A DNA stretch of 64,000 nucleotides, taken from the NCBI GenBank assembly GCA_033398695.1, contig CM065802.1:138928096-138992095 (forward strand), in the 5' to 3' direction. This DNA is from Orobanche coerulescens (lineage: Eukaryota > Streptophyta > Magnoliopsida > Lamiales > Orobanchaceae). Below the pieces are notes generated by a model. That model worked only from the letters and a program-made list of their open reading frames with translations. It was not told the origin of the DNA and made no database searches. Positions 1 to 11,323 of this stretch are shown here, one piece after another; the stretch's first letter is position 1; every line of letters starts with the position of its first letter. The position numbers and the translations under genes were made by a program.

Positions 1-2
1 GT

Positions 3-224
3 GTTCGCAAGCTGAGGGCTTACATCTTCGAACACCAAGTGGAGGTTCTGACGACTCTCCCTATAAGGCAGGTTCTGCACCGACCGGACACCAACGGGCG
101 ACTCCTCAAGTGGTCACTGGAGGTTGCCCAATACGGAGTCACGTATGCTCCTCGCACGGAGATCAAAGTCCATGCTCTGGCGGATTTTGTGGTGGAAATA
201 ACGTTCCCGCCCTGTCCAACCTAG
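3..224 (+). pseudogene. gypsy reverse transcriptase-linked RNase H, C-terminal end
   Basis: The frame is open from the window edge. It contains PIRQVL, then NGRLLKWSLE and VHALADFVVE, the stretch that closes the RNase H linked to the reverse transcriptase in plant gypsy Pol. In the living family this domain removes the RNA strand during cDNA synthesis. A stop at 222-224 separates it from the next RNase H, in the same frame. Only the last 70 or so residues are here, and the frame starts as an internal codon run, so no start codon is assigned. Confidence 0.8.
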
Positions 225-245
225 GTCGGCCGTCCTGTCTGGAAA

Positions 246-719
246 TTGTACGTAGATGGCTCGGCGACTAGCTCGCGAGCAGGGGCAGGGATTGTCCTCA
301 TCAGCGCCGACGGCCAAAGTTTTACAAATGTTGTGTGTTTCGGGTTCCGTGCGACCAACAATGAAGCTGAATATGAAGCCTTTGTAGGCGGGCTCGATCT
401 AGCACTCGCCATGGACGTTCGTCACCTCCACATCTTCATGGACTCCCTCTTGGTCGTGAACCAAGTCAATGGGGAATATGAGGCGCGCGGCGCACAGATG
501 ATCAAATATCAAGAATTGGTCGCCGAAATGTGCACAAAGTTTGAAGAAGTGCTGATCGAACAAGTCCCGAGAGAGCACAACTCCTAGGCCGATGCCCTAT
601 CTAAACTCGCATCGTCAGATGGGGCGGCAGACTTCTCTAACATCCAAATCACGAAGTCAGCAAAATCGACGATCGACAGAAGCCTGGTCACCACAGTTGC
701 CATCGCCGAAGACAACTGG
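246..719 (+). pseudogene. second, plant-type RNase H of the Tat polyprotein
   Basis: Acid residues of an RNase H fold appear in order: D in YVDGSA near the start, E in NNEAEYEA about 40 residues on, D in FMDSLLVV about 65 on, and a last D in ADALSKLAS. A TAG stop at 585-587 falls just before that last motif, so a translated product would lose the fourth catalytic acid. The domain resembles cellular plant RNase H more than the retroviral-type domain before it, which is the diagnostic feature of Tat elements. The frame is shared with the flanking pieces. Codons after the stop still read sensibly into the linker before integrase, so the stop looks recent or erroneous. Confidence 0.8.
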
Positions 720-1927
720 ATGACTCCGTTCATTAAATACATGAAGGACGGAACGGTCCCCGCATATCGGATCAAAGCTCTCCAGCTTCAGCTCCGAGCA
801 ACCAGATACACCTTATTGGACGACCGGCTTTACAAGCGAGCCTTCAGCCTTCCTCTCCTCAAATGCATTACGCCGGAGGAAGGCCGACTTGTTTTAGCCG
901 AAATCCATGACGAGATCTGTGGAAATCACGCTGGAGGGTGAGCTCTCATCCACAAGATGACCAGGCAAGGCTTTTTCTGGCCTCTAGAAAAAGACGCGAT
1001 TGGCTACGCCCGATCTTGTCACAAGTGTCAAGTAATGGCCCCGAACATCAAGCTCTCCCCTGAGCAGCTCACTTCTATATACAGTCCGTGGCCATTCGCC
1101 CAATGGGCATCGACCTCATCGGTCCTTTTCCGACGGCGCCAGGGGGATGTAAATTCGCCATCGTGGGGGTCGATTATTTCACGAAATAGGTAGAGGCCGA
1201 GCCACTCAACAAGATCGGTCAAGAACAAGTAATCAAGTTCATTTGAAAGAACATCATATGCCGGTTCGGTCTACCTCAGGCTATCATCTCCGACAACGGA
1301 AAGCAGTTCGACGGTTTGGAAGTTATGCAATTCTGCGAGAAATGGGGAATTAAAAAGCTGTTCTCGGCCCCTTACCACCCTCAGATGAATGGGCAGGTAG
1401 AGGCTGTAAACAAGATTCTCAAACATACGATCAAAGCAAGACTCGAATCCAAACAAGGACTATGGGCGAGCGAGCTCCTGAATGTTTTGTGGTCCTACCG
1501 AACGACAACCCGAAATTCAACCGGTGAAACCCCATTCGCCCTCGCCTTCGGAACAGAAGTACTGATCCCTTCGGAGATTGCCATCCTCAGCCATCGACAA
1601 TAAATGACGGCGGACAATGATGTAGCCCAACGGATCGACTTGGATATGCTCGAGGAACGACGATTGACCTCGGAAATGAAGAACACGATCTACAAAAGGA
1701 AATCCGAGAAATTATTCAATTCGAAGGTCAAGGAAAGGCGATTCCAAGTGGGCGACCTAGTCCTCAAAAAGGTCCAGACTCACACGGGAGTATTTGGCCC
1801 GAATTGGCAGGGGCCCTTCAGGATATCCAAATGGCTGACCAAAGGAGCCTACGAGCTCCATCACCCAGACGGCACCCCGGACCAATATCCCTGGAACTCC
1901 ATTCATTTGAAGAAATACTATCAATAA
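720..1927 (+). pseudogene. Tat-type gypsy integrase
   Basis: The zinc-binding N-terminal part is visible as an H...H pair (IHDEICGNHAGG, broken by a stop at 939-941) followed by CHKCQ at about 1018-1032. The catalytic core follows after a frameshift near 1105: D in GIDLIGPFP, D in ISDNGKQF and E in GQVEAVNKILK, giving the D,D,E triad. Two more stops interrupt this part, at about 1189 and 1243. After a stop at 1601-1603 the same frame carries the C-terminal domain (VGDLVLKKV, WQGPFRI, WNSIHLKKYYQ) and ends at 1927. No chromodomain is seen, as expected for Tat. In the family it inserts the cDNA into chromatin; this copy cannot make the enzyme as written. Confidence 0.85.
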
Positions 1928-3051
1928 AAACTCTGTATTCAGTTACCCAATGTACGAAGAGCTTAATGAGATTTTCCGATCCCCTCTATATGATTCGCCT
2001 CGACAGTACAAACAAATAAAAAAGAGGACGACTCGCTCACCCTCCAAGAGGTCGTCATCTAACTTGATGGACCTATGCAAGCGATCACCCCCCCCCCCCC
2101 CCAGCACAATGTATACCGTCGAGGGTTGTCATCTAACATGGAGATCCAAGGTAGAAAAGTGCAGCCATGGTTATGGAGGTCGATGGAACCGATAGCCAGT
2201 CCATGCAAGGTTCCTTCGGGTAGAGATCTCCCGCCTTCCGTTTAAATACAAGGCGGGCGTAGCCGAAGGACCCTCCAAAATAGATCAGTGGACACGTTCG
2301 CCCGTCCTCGGATCCAACATCTAACATGGTAGACCTGGATAGTGCGACGCGTCCTTCCCCCCGTCACAACGTATGCCCTCTTAGGCAGAAAAGTGCTAAC
2401 AAGCCACGATAGCGATGTCGATTTATCCGACGGCGCCCCGTGCAAGGACTCCTCCAGGCAGAGACCGTCCGCCTCATCGCTACATTGCGAGGCAAAACGT
2501 AGCATACGGAGGACCATTACAATTAAGTGAGTCGCGAGAAGTTAACCATCAGACGGAATGTTGCTCGCGCACAAGACATAGTCGTAGAGGTCGGTTCCAT
2601 AGAACCCTGTGACTGTGCGAAATCTTTCCAGGACGGGACGTTCGGCCTCCCTCGAGGAATCAACAAAATCGAAGATCGCAAGAACTAAACTAAAGTTAGC
2701 TCGCTAAACAAATTATTTTTGTTCCCTTACTTTCACCAAGTAAACAAAAACAAGGGGCAGAACGGAGCCATACATGTGATCAGGAGGACGGAACCACATA
2801 CGATCGGCTTTGTTCAGATACACATATGACGATCGGTTTTGTTCAGAAATTTACAAGTAAGAATTTTAAGTATGCCAATACATTCGGAGCTATACATACA
2901 ACAAACACTCCTTAAACACTTGTGTAAAGTTAAATGCGAAAGATTCAGACATACGATCGTACAAGAAAGGAATCAGATGTAATTATGTATTTTATTTCAT
3001 TCAAGTTATTTGTACATACGCCCGAAGGCAAAACACGATGAAACTGAAAAA
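1928..3051. other. non-coding spacer between integrase and antisense gene, with degenerate repeats
   Basis: No convincing reading frame on either strand. A run of 14 C lies at about 2088-2101. Two stretches roughly 255 bp apart (about 2104-2238 and 2363-2500) share fragments such as CACAA(T/C)GTAT, CAGAAAAGTGC-like and TGCAAGGA/TTCC-like words, suggesting an old, decayed tandem repeat. Tat elements often carry repeats in this untranslated zone. The segment 2640-3051 is AT-rich; the end of the antisense gene probably transcribes into it. Confidence 0.5.
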
Positions 3052-5722
3052 TTACAAGGTAAAACAAAATGAAAGTGATCTGACTAAGGCCGCCCCCACC
3101 TGGCCTTCGTCACCAGCTGCTGGATCGGCGTGCGCTTCCTCGCCGGCTTCCGGATGAATGAGTTTGTTCGGCGACGGATACCAGCTCAGGTCGATTCCGA
3201 GGTCGGAGAGGTCAAGGATCAGCACAAAGAAGGCCGGCTGTAGGGGATGCTCAAGCACATAGGCTTTGAAGTTATCGATCAGAGGGACGACCTCGAGCCC
3301 TCCCTTCTTGGCAGCGCGGATGGCGTCAGCGTAAGCCATGTAATAGGCAAACTCGCAGGCATACTCCATGTTGAGGAAGGGATCAAACTCAATCGCCTCC
3401 AACTTCTCCTTCAGCCCCGCAATTGTTTTGTCCGCATCCTGGAGCTCGGCAACCTTGGCAGCCAGCTCCCCCTTCGACGACTCCAACTCTCCATTTAACC
3501 GGTCCACCACTGCTTTCAGCCCGGTCGCCTCCTCCTGTGAGGCCGCATGCAACCGAAGGGCCTCCATCATCTGATTGCGCATCCGGTCGGTCGTCGCCCG
3601 GGCCCGGTCGAGTTCCTGCCTCATCCGGTCGAGATCCTGCTTAGCCCGCTTGGCCGTCTCAGCATACTCCTTCTCCATCGTCGCAATCCTGTCGACTAAC
3701 TCAGCATTCCAACTCCGAGCAGCCTCGGTGTCCGAATGGAGACGGGCAGTAGAGTCGCCCCTCATAATCCTTTACAGCTTGAGCGGCCATCGTTGCCGCT
3801 TGGAGGGTCAGGGCAAGAGTCGCCTCCATTGCATCTCTGGACTGCCGGCGCGCGATCGCCTTCGGTAGGGAGGAGATAGCCCGAGAGACATAGTGAGAGA
3901 TGTCGCTAGGCTCACGGGGAAACCTGCTCGTGAGGAAGTCCAACACCATCGGCGAGCAGTTCGGGTTGGCAAGGCGGACCCTGCAACAAGAACAAAGGAG
4001 TTAGTATGCCCCCTACACAAATGGCTTAGCTCAACAGATCAACCAAGCTTACCTTTCGACCTTCTCGGGGTCGCGGCCGAAAAAAGGCTTGCCCCGCAGG
4101 TTCTGGGCATCAGCGGTCGCCATTAGCTGTAGGAAGTCCGATAAGGGCGTAGGCCCCAACGCCATTGGAACAACAGAAATAGGAGGCGCGGCGACCGGCG
4201 GCACCACTGCGGATGCCTCAGCAGCAACAGTTGGCAAGGGCTTCTCTGGCCTCCACCTCTTGCGGATGCGCTGAAGCTGCTCCTCTTCCCGAGCCTCTGG
4301 CTCGACGGCGAATGGCCCCATGAGAGGTCTCGCCTCAGGGATAGGACGGGTCATCGCCGCAGGGGCACGGCCCGCCTTCTTCCCTTGGCGGAGACGACTG
4401 ATAAGACCAGGGTTCGACATAGAAATTTCTCTCGGCGGCGCGGAGTAGTGGGGGAAGTAGATCTCTGTCAAAGAAGATAATCAACCAGGTTAGACGTCTT
4501 CTTTAATCAAAGGCGATCGTCAAGCAAAAAGGAGATCGTAAACATTTGTACCTGGGACCTTTAAGTGGCGGGGAAAGCGAAACAACCGAGTGCCCAACCA
4601 ATGAGCTTCATTGTTGATCATGCGAGCATCGATGTAACTGTCCGGAAGACGGCGGATTCGCTCCCAGACCATCGAAAAGTCAAATGGAAGGTCGTCGGTC
4701 GCTGGAACAAGGGAGCCTGCAAAAACAAAACGAAATTAGATCATTTCAAGGTGTATCCGAACAAAGGGAGAGTTAAAACCCTTACTCGGATTCCTCTCCC
4801 GAAAGCCGGTGGGGATATCCAACTCATCCCTGGGTTTGTCGCTCGCCGCCGACTTCCACGCTCCACCGACCCAACACCATTTTGTCAGGTCGCCCCGGAC
4901 CTTGTTCAGCACCCCAAGGACCACCCGGCCCATGCGACCCTGAATGTGGTAGCCGCCAACTGAACCCTTCTGCGCCGTCAACTTAAAGAGGTAGTTCATT
5001 TCCAGCGCAGAAGGAAGAAGGAACAACCGGTGACCGCCAAAAAGAGTCAAAGTGCTGACGATCTGCAACCAGGCGTTCAACGTCAGTTGGAGCGGTGCCA
5101 CATTCCAGGTGCTTAACAAATATGACACGGCGAATGACAATGGGAACCGCAATCCGGCCCCCATGACCAACTCGTTAACAGCGACCATACCCTCGGGAGG
5201 TTGGTCGGCGCGCTCGTTCTCGGCAGGCACATACAGTGAAACATCGGAGGGGACATGGAACTCCGCCCTCCAACGACTCAAGTCCTTCTTAGTTTCCGAA
5301 CTCTTGAACTGGCCGAGGGTCCACGGGGAGCGGTCCGCATCCTGAAATGACGTCCGCTTTATGGGTTCATAGGGGTGGGCAACCGAGTACACGCAAAAAT
5401 CAAACTGAGGACGTGGTCTGGCCAGCCTCTCCATAAGCTCGGCAAATTCCAGAAAGGCCCGGCCGAGCACACTGTTCTGCTCCCAGTACAGTCTCACTGC
5501 CTCATCCTCGTCTACCGGCGAGCGCCTCTGCTCTGCCGCCGCCGACCTCGCCGTGTCAGCCTCGTTAAAAAGCTCTTCAACCTCCGCGGGTTCAATCCCG
5601 ACGCGAATGGCCTCGACGGCCATCTCCACATGAAAATCCGCGGAGGTTTCATCCCGGGCAGTCGAAGTCGCGGCTGTGGAAGTGCTACCCGCCTCGTACA
5701 TGGTGGATCCTCCTCCAGACAT
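3052..5722 (-). CDS. antisense accessory gene of the Tat element, four exons, putative gypsy-type transposon domain
   Basis: Reading the minus strand, four exons join in phase: 5722-4786, 4716-4552, 4464-4053 and 3980-3052. All three introns (69, 87 and 72 bp) have GT and AG ends; the last has a TACTAAC branch-type site shortly before its TTGCAG. The spliced product is about 810 residues. Exon 1 carries a region around GLRFPLSF, APLQLTLNAW and LTLFGG that fits the plant 'putative gypsy type transposon' domain (Pfam Transposase_28). Exon 3 is basic and proline-rich. Exon 4 begins after KVER and holds a long coiled coil (about 120 residues of E, K, R, A and L heptads). One frameshift is needed near 3760. 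The start at 5722 is the first ATG after a TATA box at 5871-5880. Biochemical function is unknown; related antisense ORFs are known in Tat elements. Confidence 0.75.
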
Positions 5723-5870
5723 GTTAAAAGAGAAAGGGGGGAGAAAAGTTTTTTGTTCTTACCTAGAGACTGAGTCGAACGTCGATCGACACTCAAAGCT
5801 TCAAGAAATTTCAACTATATCTTCTTCTCAGCCAAAAGCGCATAAAGATCTAATCCCCAGTAGCCCTAGC

Positions 5871-5880
5871 CCCTTTTATA
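5871..5880 (-). promoter_or_regulatory. TATA box of the antisense gene
   Basis: The minus strand reads TATAAAAGGG here, about 150 bp before the ATG at 5722. The stretch between is C/T- and A-rich, as plant leaders are. The box faces away from the 3' LTR, so the accessory gene would be transcribed from its own promoter and not as part of the element's genomic RNA. Confidence 0.6.
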
Positions 5881-6252
5881 GGCTAGACCAGGGACTTCTG
5901 TGCAAATAAGCGTAATCTCGAGGGTTGAAGTGCAACCGTCGGATAAGTCGCATTTAATGCCGCCCTCGAAATCCGCGTATGCATCGTTTCGAGGGCACGC
6001 CAGACGACAAGTCTGACAAAACCATCAGACTCCCCCAACGGGAGCGAGACACGTGCCCCAGTGACGTTTCAAAGCCCGCCTCCGCTTCCCGCTCTTTCTA
6101 GCATCCGGGGAGATCCTCCAAATTCGAAATCAGTTCATCCGGGAGACGATCATCCACTTCATAAGTAGATGAGTCGCTCGTCTAAAACAAGTGATCGCCA
6201 GCAGAGCCACTTCACCTGACGTCTTCAACATCGGAGCGAGCTAGGGGGCAAT
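5881..6252. other. non-coding interval and polypurine tract before the Tat 3' LTR
   Basis: There is no gene here; it is presumably upstream DNA for the antisense gene. The last bases before the LTR (about 6234-6252, GAGCGAGCTAGGGGGCAAT) form the polypurine tract that would prime plus-strand DNA in the element. Confidence 0.55.
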
Positions 6253-7153
6253 TGTTGTGCGGCGATTTATATGCCTCGATGGTGATCGGCACAATGGTCG
6301 GAAGCCAACCAAAGAAGACAGATGCTGGGCAACCGCTTAGCGGTCGACGTCCAAGGTAATCGTCTATTGGCATCTGGCGATCGCCTCTAATGTCCAACTG
6401 TGGACGACCATCCCATGCCACGTGTGAATCCGACACCCGTCAAAGCCTGCAAAGACCGAATATCGGGTGAAGGCCCACTTGCAGATCTGTAAAAGGCGCC
6501 GCAAGAATAGCCCCTACTCCAGCCCATCAGCAGCTGTCAGTGATAAGTACGGCCTCACCTACCGACAGATCCGCCGAAAGGTCCTAGGTGGGACCTCCCA
6601 AGGCAGCAAGAAGAGGCACCTGTCGCCTCCTCATTGGTTCGCGCATCTGGCTGCCAGCAGCAGCTGCGGACTTTAAGGAAACAGTCCCACGTGCTGGGAC
6701 GATCGCCCGCCTTATTTAAATGTAGGAACGGCGATCGCCCGCGGTGGACAGGGACGTCCCAGCAACCTTTTATCCTATAAATAGGAGGCCTCCAGCATTG
6801 GCAAAAGGGAGAGTGACAACGTTAACACGATTACACACAACAAACAATACAGAGAACTCCTCATCTTTGTAACAAGAACTCACAGAGCCTCAACTCTGGT
6901 TCTTCCGGCAATCATCACAACTCGAGAGCTAAGATAACGAGAGTCTTTACACTCATTGTAATTGTACTCTAACATTAATATTTGTACTCACAAGTATTCA
7001 TATTAATAATATCTCGCGAGAGCATTCAAGCCCGGGACTAACAACCCTGGCAAATATTGTGTTATTTACTTCCACACGGACGTGCTCTCGCATTTTGTTT
7101 GTTACTCGTCCATTCCAGCATATCATCTCTGGATAATATTTCGGGTAACAACA
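6253..7153 (+). repeat. 3' LTR of the Tat element
   Basis: It starts TGTTGTGCGG right after the polypurine tract. It ends either at 7153 (TAACAACA) or at 7165 (GGACAACA); both give the inverted match TGTTGT/ACAACA, and without the 5' LTR I cannot choose. It has several GCGATCGCC-like palindromes upstream of a TATA box, and a long T/A-rich downstream part. Length is about 0.9 kb. Confidence 0.75.
6776..6783 (+). promoter_or_regulatory. TATA box in the Tat LTR
   Basis: TATAAATA within CCTATAAATAGGAGGCC, about 525 bp into the LTR. Transcription would start some 30 bp downstream. GC-rich GCGATCGCC palindromes lie just upstream (about 6700-6740). Confidence 0.65.
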
Positions 7154-7198
7154 GGTAGGACAACAAGGTCGGCGTACAGCACCCTCCCGCCAATTCGA
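7154..7198. other. short segment between two LTRs
   Basis: 45 bp between the Tat LTR and the start of the next LTR. Nothing recognisable, except that the first 12 bp may still belong to the Tat LTR. Confidence 0.3.
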
Positions 7199-8949
7199 TG
7201 TAATACCCGGCCTTGGAGTCACTGTTATCATTCAGTAATTGTCACTCAAAAATTTTGTTCACTCATTAATAATAATCATTCATCATTCATGTTTATTCAT
7301 TCGTGTTCACCATTCGGACTAATGTTGAGTCGTGTATCGATATCATTAATTGTTTCAACCTTGCTTGAGAATCGAGACGAGAATATTATCTTGATCGTTA
7401 TAATTACTTCATTAATCGATGTTGATATTGGAGTCCATATTAGCGACTCTATTGTGACCATTTCGTCATTATGAGAATGATTAATTCTACACTTTTTGTC
7501 ATCCGAGTTCGTCTCAGTGTCGTTTTGTTGAGTTCCGTGTTCTTAAGCGACATTTCCACGTATGAGTTCGACTTTGTAAAATCACCATTAATTCTTGGAA
7601 ACTCCAAAAATTCTGATTCTTTTCAATATTATATAGCATCAAGTTAACTTTCCAATGGTTCAAATGGTGAATCAATCGGAGTCCGGACGAAGGAGTTATG
7701 GTCGAAATAGCTAAAACTGCACCGTATGCCTTTTAATGCTGGAGCGGGCTGTACGCGGCCCCTTCTGGACGGGCCTCGGCACAAAGCTGTTTTGCTGGGC
7801 ATTTTTGGCCATGGGCCGCGGCACAGTCAGCCTGTGCCATGACACACAGTACAGATTTTGTATTTCTGCGTTTGTTGTGAAGAACATCCTCATTTCTTCA
7901 CTTTCCTCCTTCCTCTCTCAACTTGGGCGATTTTGGGCGATTTTTGGGTGTTTTAACATCATCAAAACTCAGATAATTTCATATTTTTCAAGTTGTGGTG
8001 TGGATTAACAACATGTTTGTGGATTCTTCATCCTAATCCAAGGTAATTTCTTCAACCCTAGATTTAATTTTGAGTTGGAGCTTGATGTTCTGGATGATAT
8101 AATCATGATTTGTAATGGATATACGTATGATTACGAGTTTTTATGAGTTATCATCATATTGTTGGAATTTTTTCTCAAGAATACTTTGAAGGTTGACTTG
8201 GAATTGGGATTTTCGATTAAATGTTATTGTAAGCTCGATTTAAGTATTCTTATTGGATTATCGATTGTATTGAAGGTGTTTTATTGGATTGAATCATTTG
8301 TTTGAAGTTGGTTTTCGATACAATTAGGTTTGGTTGTTTAGGATGGGAGGTTGTTTTCAAGGTGTTGTCGAAATGCCTCAATGAGTTTGGGATTTATTGT
8401 AACGACCTCTTGAATTGGTTGTGATCATGCTTGATTCGTGTATTAAACAAATTCTTGGTATTTGTGTCATTCAAGGTTGTTCAAGTGGCCGACAATTTCA
8501 TTAAGGTCGTTGTTCGTGGAAGGACTTTCTCGCCATCGGTTTGAGGCAAGTTTTATACTTGTACTAGTCAATGCGATTAATGTCATCATATATGTGTATT
8601 AATATGTTGTATCATTCCGAGACTTAATCTCTCCCTGAGTTCATTGATATTAAGGGATCGTTCGATACAATACTCTTCGGCAATTATGCCAAACGTTATT
8701 ATTGTTCATTAATGGCCGGTTCAAGGCATCGGGATACTCGTTGCTAATGTTATTGTCGGTAGCCGGTTCGCGGTATCTATGTATCGATTATTGTTGCGAT
8801 ATTGATGTCGACCTAAGACGTCATTGTAATCATTGTTATCAAGGTTGGTGTTTTATCATTTATGTTGTATTGTCCGATTGAAGGCATTAGCGTCTTCATT
8901 TCTCTTCTTCGTTGTCGGTAACCGATTAAAGGTGCTGAGACATCCTTCG

Positions 8950-9170
8950 TATCATTGTTGTCGATTGGCAGTTCTAAGGCAAGCGAGGTATTCAATCATT
9001 CATCATTTCATTGTTATCGATTGGCCGTTCTAAGGCAACCGAGGTATTCAATCATTCATCATATCATTGTTACCGATTGGCCGTTCCAAGTCAGTCGAAG
9101 TATTCAATCACTCATCGCATCATTGTTATCGGTTGGCCATTCTAAGGCAATCGAGGTATTGAATTGGGAC
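8950..9170 (+). repeat. tandem repeat of about 58 bp inside the LTR
   Basis: Four to five imperfect units built on CGATTGGCCGTTCTAAGGCAA, CGAGGTATTCAATCATTCATC and a CATTGTTATCGATTGG link. The same unit occurs in the other family B LTRs (about 38130-38290 and 44050-44215), so the array is part of the family design. Confidence 0.65.
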
Positions 9171-9496
9171 CGCCGAGGTCGGTGCCCATCCGTGAGTCAT
9201 TGTTGTCGTGTTGGCCGACTCAAGGCAGTACACTATCATTCTTGTGAATTTGGTAATCTTGGGATCATTGCCGTTTGTTATTAGTAGTGTTTTGGAGGCT
9301 AGTCTGGCTAGTGCTCGATGGGTAAGTTTGGGGAGTTTGAAACCATCGCGGTTGACTTCCCAACACCTATAGTCAATAGGTCAACGGTCACTAGGTGATT
9401 TCATTATGGGTAAGCTTGGGGAGTTTGAAACCTTCGCGGTTGACTTCGCAACACCTATATCTCAGCAGGTCAACGGCCATTGGATGGTTTCATATT

Positions 9497-9748
9497 GATA
9501 CGGCTTCGTGTCGTGGCTTCGGCCCTCATTGTGATACGGCTTCGTGCCGTGGCTTCGGCGCTCATTATGATACGGCTTCGTGTCGTGGCTTCGGCCCTCA
9601 TTGTGATACGACTTCATGTCGTGGCTTCGGCCCTCATTGTGATACGGCTTCGTGCCGTGGCTTCGGCCCTCATTGTGATACAGCTTCGAGCCATGGCTTC
9701 GGCCCTCATTGTGATACGGATTCGTGTCGTGGCTTTGGCCCTCATTAG
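9497..9748 (+). repeat. 36-bp minisatellite inside family B LTR, 7 units
   Basis: Seven head-to-tail 36-bp units of the form GATACGGCTTCGTGTCGTGG followed by CTTCGGCCCTCATTGT. The units differ at a few positions. The length is a multiple of three, so two forward frames read through it as repeat peptides; these are by-products, not genes. Confidence 0.9.
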
Positions 9749-10238
9749 TACAGCTTCGGGCTATTTCGGTTTCAGGTGATTGTGATATTTACAACTTTGG
9801 TTGAGTGGCTTTCAGGCATTTGTGATGTCTTAGTAATTTCATTAGAGCCTTAGGGCATTGTGATTTATATTTAATTCAGTCCTGGTGTGGTTCATGTTCG
9901 TGTAATTCATTGTGGTGCTTTATAAGCTATGTTTCGCCGTTGGGCATTCATGTTCTAACCTGTTGAGCAGGTATTATTCATATGCTGTGGGCATAGTGTT
10001 TCACAAATGCTCGGTTCTTAACTTGGTTTGTGAGCATCTCGTATTATTATCATTTTACCATATCATTCTGCCTTTGGATGCATATCATGCTATACATGTA
10101 TTTGATGTTCATTACCTGGATGACTGACCCCGTGGGGGTGGAACATGTTTTCATGTTTTAGGTGCTTGCGAGGAGAGAGTTGAGACACAGGGGCATGATG
10201 ATGGCGACGAGGCATTCGAGCGATACTAGTCCGAGTTT

Positions 10239-11127
10239 TTCAACAAAATATTCTCCAAAGTGATTTTTCCCACATTTAGTACACTTGGGCTTCTCAGTTG
10301 TATTTGGAGCATCTCTCGCTGTAGGATGTTTCTGATTGGCTTTGGCTTGTTTTTGCTCCGATTTCTTCCAATGTGCTGAATTTTTTTGAAGCAAATGCTT
10401 GCCTCTTCTGCTGATAAGACCTTTGTATCTCTTTTTCGTCAGCTTCTGCGAGCAGTGCTTTGTCTACTATTTCTCTAAACTCAGTTAATGTAGACATTCT
10501 CACATCTCTTCTAATTTCGGTTTGGAGGCCTCTTAGGAAATGATCCACCTTCTCAGCATTATCCTTAGCAATATAGGGAACGTACCTGCAACCTTCTTCA
10601 AATTTCCGAATATATTCACAAACAGACATATCCCCTTGCTTCAGCTCCAAATACTCTTTAACCTTGAGAGACCGTGCATCTGTGGTGAAGTATTTATTAT
10701 ATAATATTACTTTAAATATTTCCCACGTCAATCCTTCCAAGTTGACTGCAAGTTTGGCTCCTTCCCACCAACTTCTGGCATCCTTTTTGAGTTGAAAGAT
10801 CGCACAAAGTATCTTCTCAGCATCATCTATGTGCATGTAATCAAAGATAACATCAACTGATTTGACCCATTCCTCTGCAACCATAGGATCTGCCCCACCA
10901 TGAAAATCAGGAGGTTCAATTTTCCTAAATTTTTCATACATTACTGGTCCATTATTGTTTCTTGGTGGAGTTTGTCGGTTTTGTTCCTCATTTCTTTGTT
11001 GCATATTCAGCAATTGTTGCATTTGTTCACCATGCATCCTTGTATGTTGTTGCATCAGCTCAACTAAATTCTCAAGAAGGTTGTGGTTAGGATTTGGATC
11101 ATCTCTTGTCTTCCTTTTGGGTGCCAT
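10239..11127 (-). pseudogene. gypsy Gag, truncated
   Basis: The start is the ATG of MAPKRK, chosen because the basic N-terminus and the position just after the primer site fit Gag. Residues 20-60 are rich in Q, M and N. The retrotransposon gag core follows: [47 protein letters not shown] and VEYL-like text up to [11 protein letters not shown]. After a frameshift near 10300-10390 a zinc knuckle reads CTKCGKNHFGEY: the last cysteine of the C-C-H-C set is a tyrosine (TAT for TGT). The fragment ends in foreign LTR sequence about 20 codons later. Gag would form the particle shell; this copy is a remnant. The layout resembles Tekay/Reina-type chromoviruses, which is only a guess. Confidence 0.8.
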
Positions 11128-11310
11128 CACATCCGCTGTACTGCCCAATCTCACCCATTCGTAAGCTAATAACGAACAAACAATAATGATGATGACAACT
11201 AATAGATTGTAATCTATTAAACACAATACTTGATAGATAAAAGTTGACCATATCCCTCAGTCGAGAATGTCCATATGCCATCTTTTGTCTCCAGGAAAGA
11301 TTTAAACCTT

Positions 11311-11323
11311 CGCTCTGATACCA
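11311..11323 (-). other. primer-binding site, initiator tRNA-Met
   Basis: The minus strand reads TGGTATCAGAGCG, four bases after the LTR end TTACA. This is the usual match to the 3' end of plant initiator tRNA-Met and fixes the 5' LTR boundary. Confidence 0.8.

Larger units (their letters stand above)
1..7153 (+). mobile_element. Ty3/gypsy Tat-type LTR retrotransposon, 3' part
   Basis: The order is: end of the reverse transcriptase/RNase H region, a second plant-type RNase H, integrase, a spacer, an opposite-strand accessory gene, a polypurine tract and the 3' LTR. Two RNase H modules in a row plus an antisense gene downstream of integrase are what is known of the Tat lineage (Ogre, Retand, Grande relatives). 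The 5' LTR, gag, protease and most of the reverse transcriptase lie left of the window, so no target duplication can be checked; the five bases after the LTR are GGTAG. The pol frame is broken several times, so this copy is dead. The lineage call is fairly sure, the exact family is not. Confidence 0.85.
7199..10238 (+). repeat. family B long LTR, truncated at its 3' end
   Basis: It starts TGTAATACCCGG like the complete LTRs at 36498 and 42424. It follows them through the sections CATTCATTTCATTG, GGTTGTTC(A/G)AG and CGATTGGCCGTTCTAAGGCAA, the 36-bp minisatellite, and GACTGACCCCGTGGGGG. The match stops at CGATACTAGTCCGAG (10221-10235), where a minus-strand gypsy fragment begins; about 290 bp of the LTR end are missing. 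The only reading frames inside are short or come from the minisatellite, so none is called. It is more diverged from the 36-54 kb copies than they are from each other. Confidence 0.75.

Noticed and set aside
4565..5773. Plus-strand frames of 97-132 codons opposite the antisense Tat gene
   Set aside because: They are shadows of the minus-strand exons, which carry a recognisable domain, coiled coil and splice sites.
9497..9748. Direct 36-bp repeats that could suggest a CRISPR array
   Set aside because: The units are head-to-tail with no unique spacers, in plant retrotransposon DNA; it is a minisatellite.
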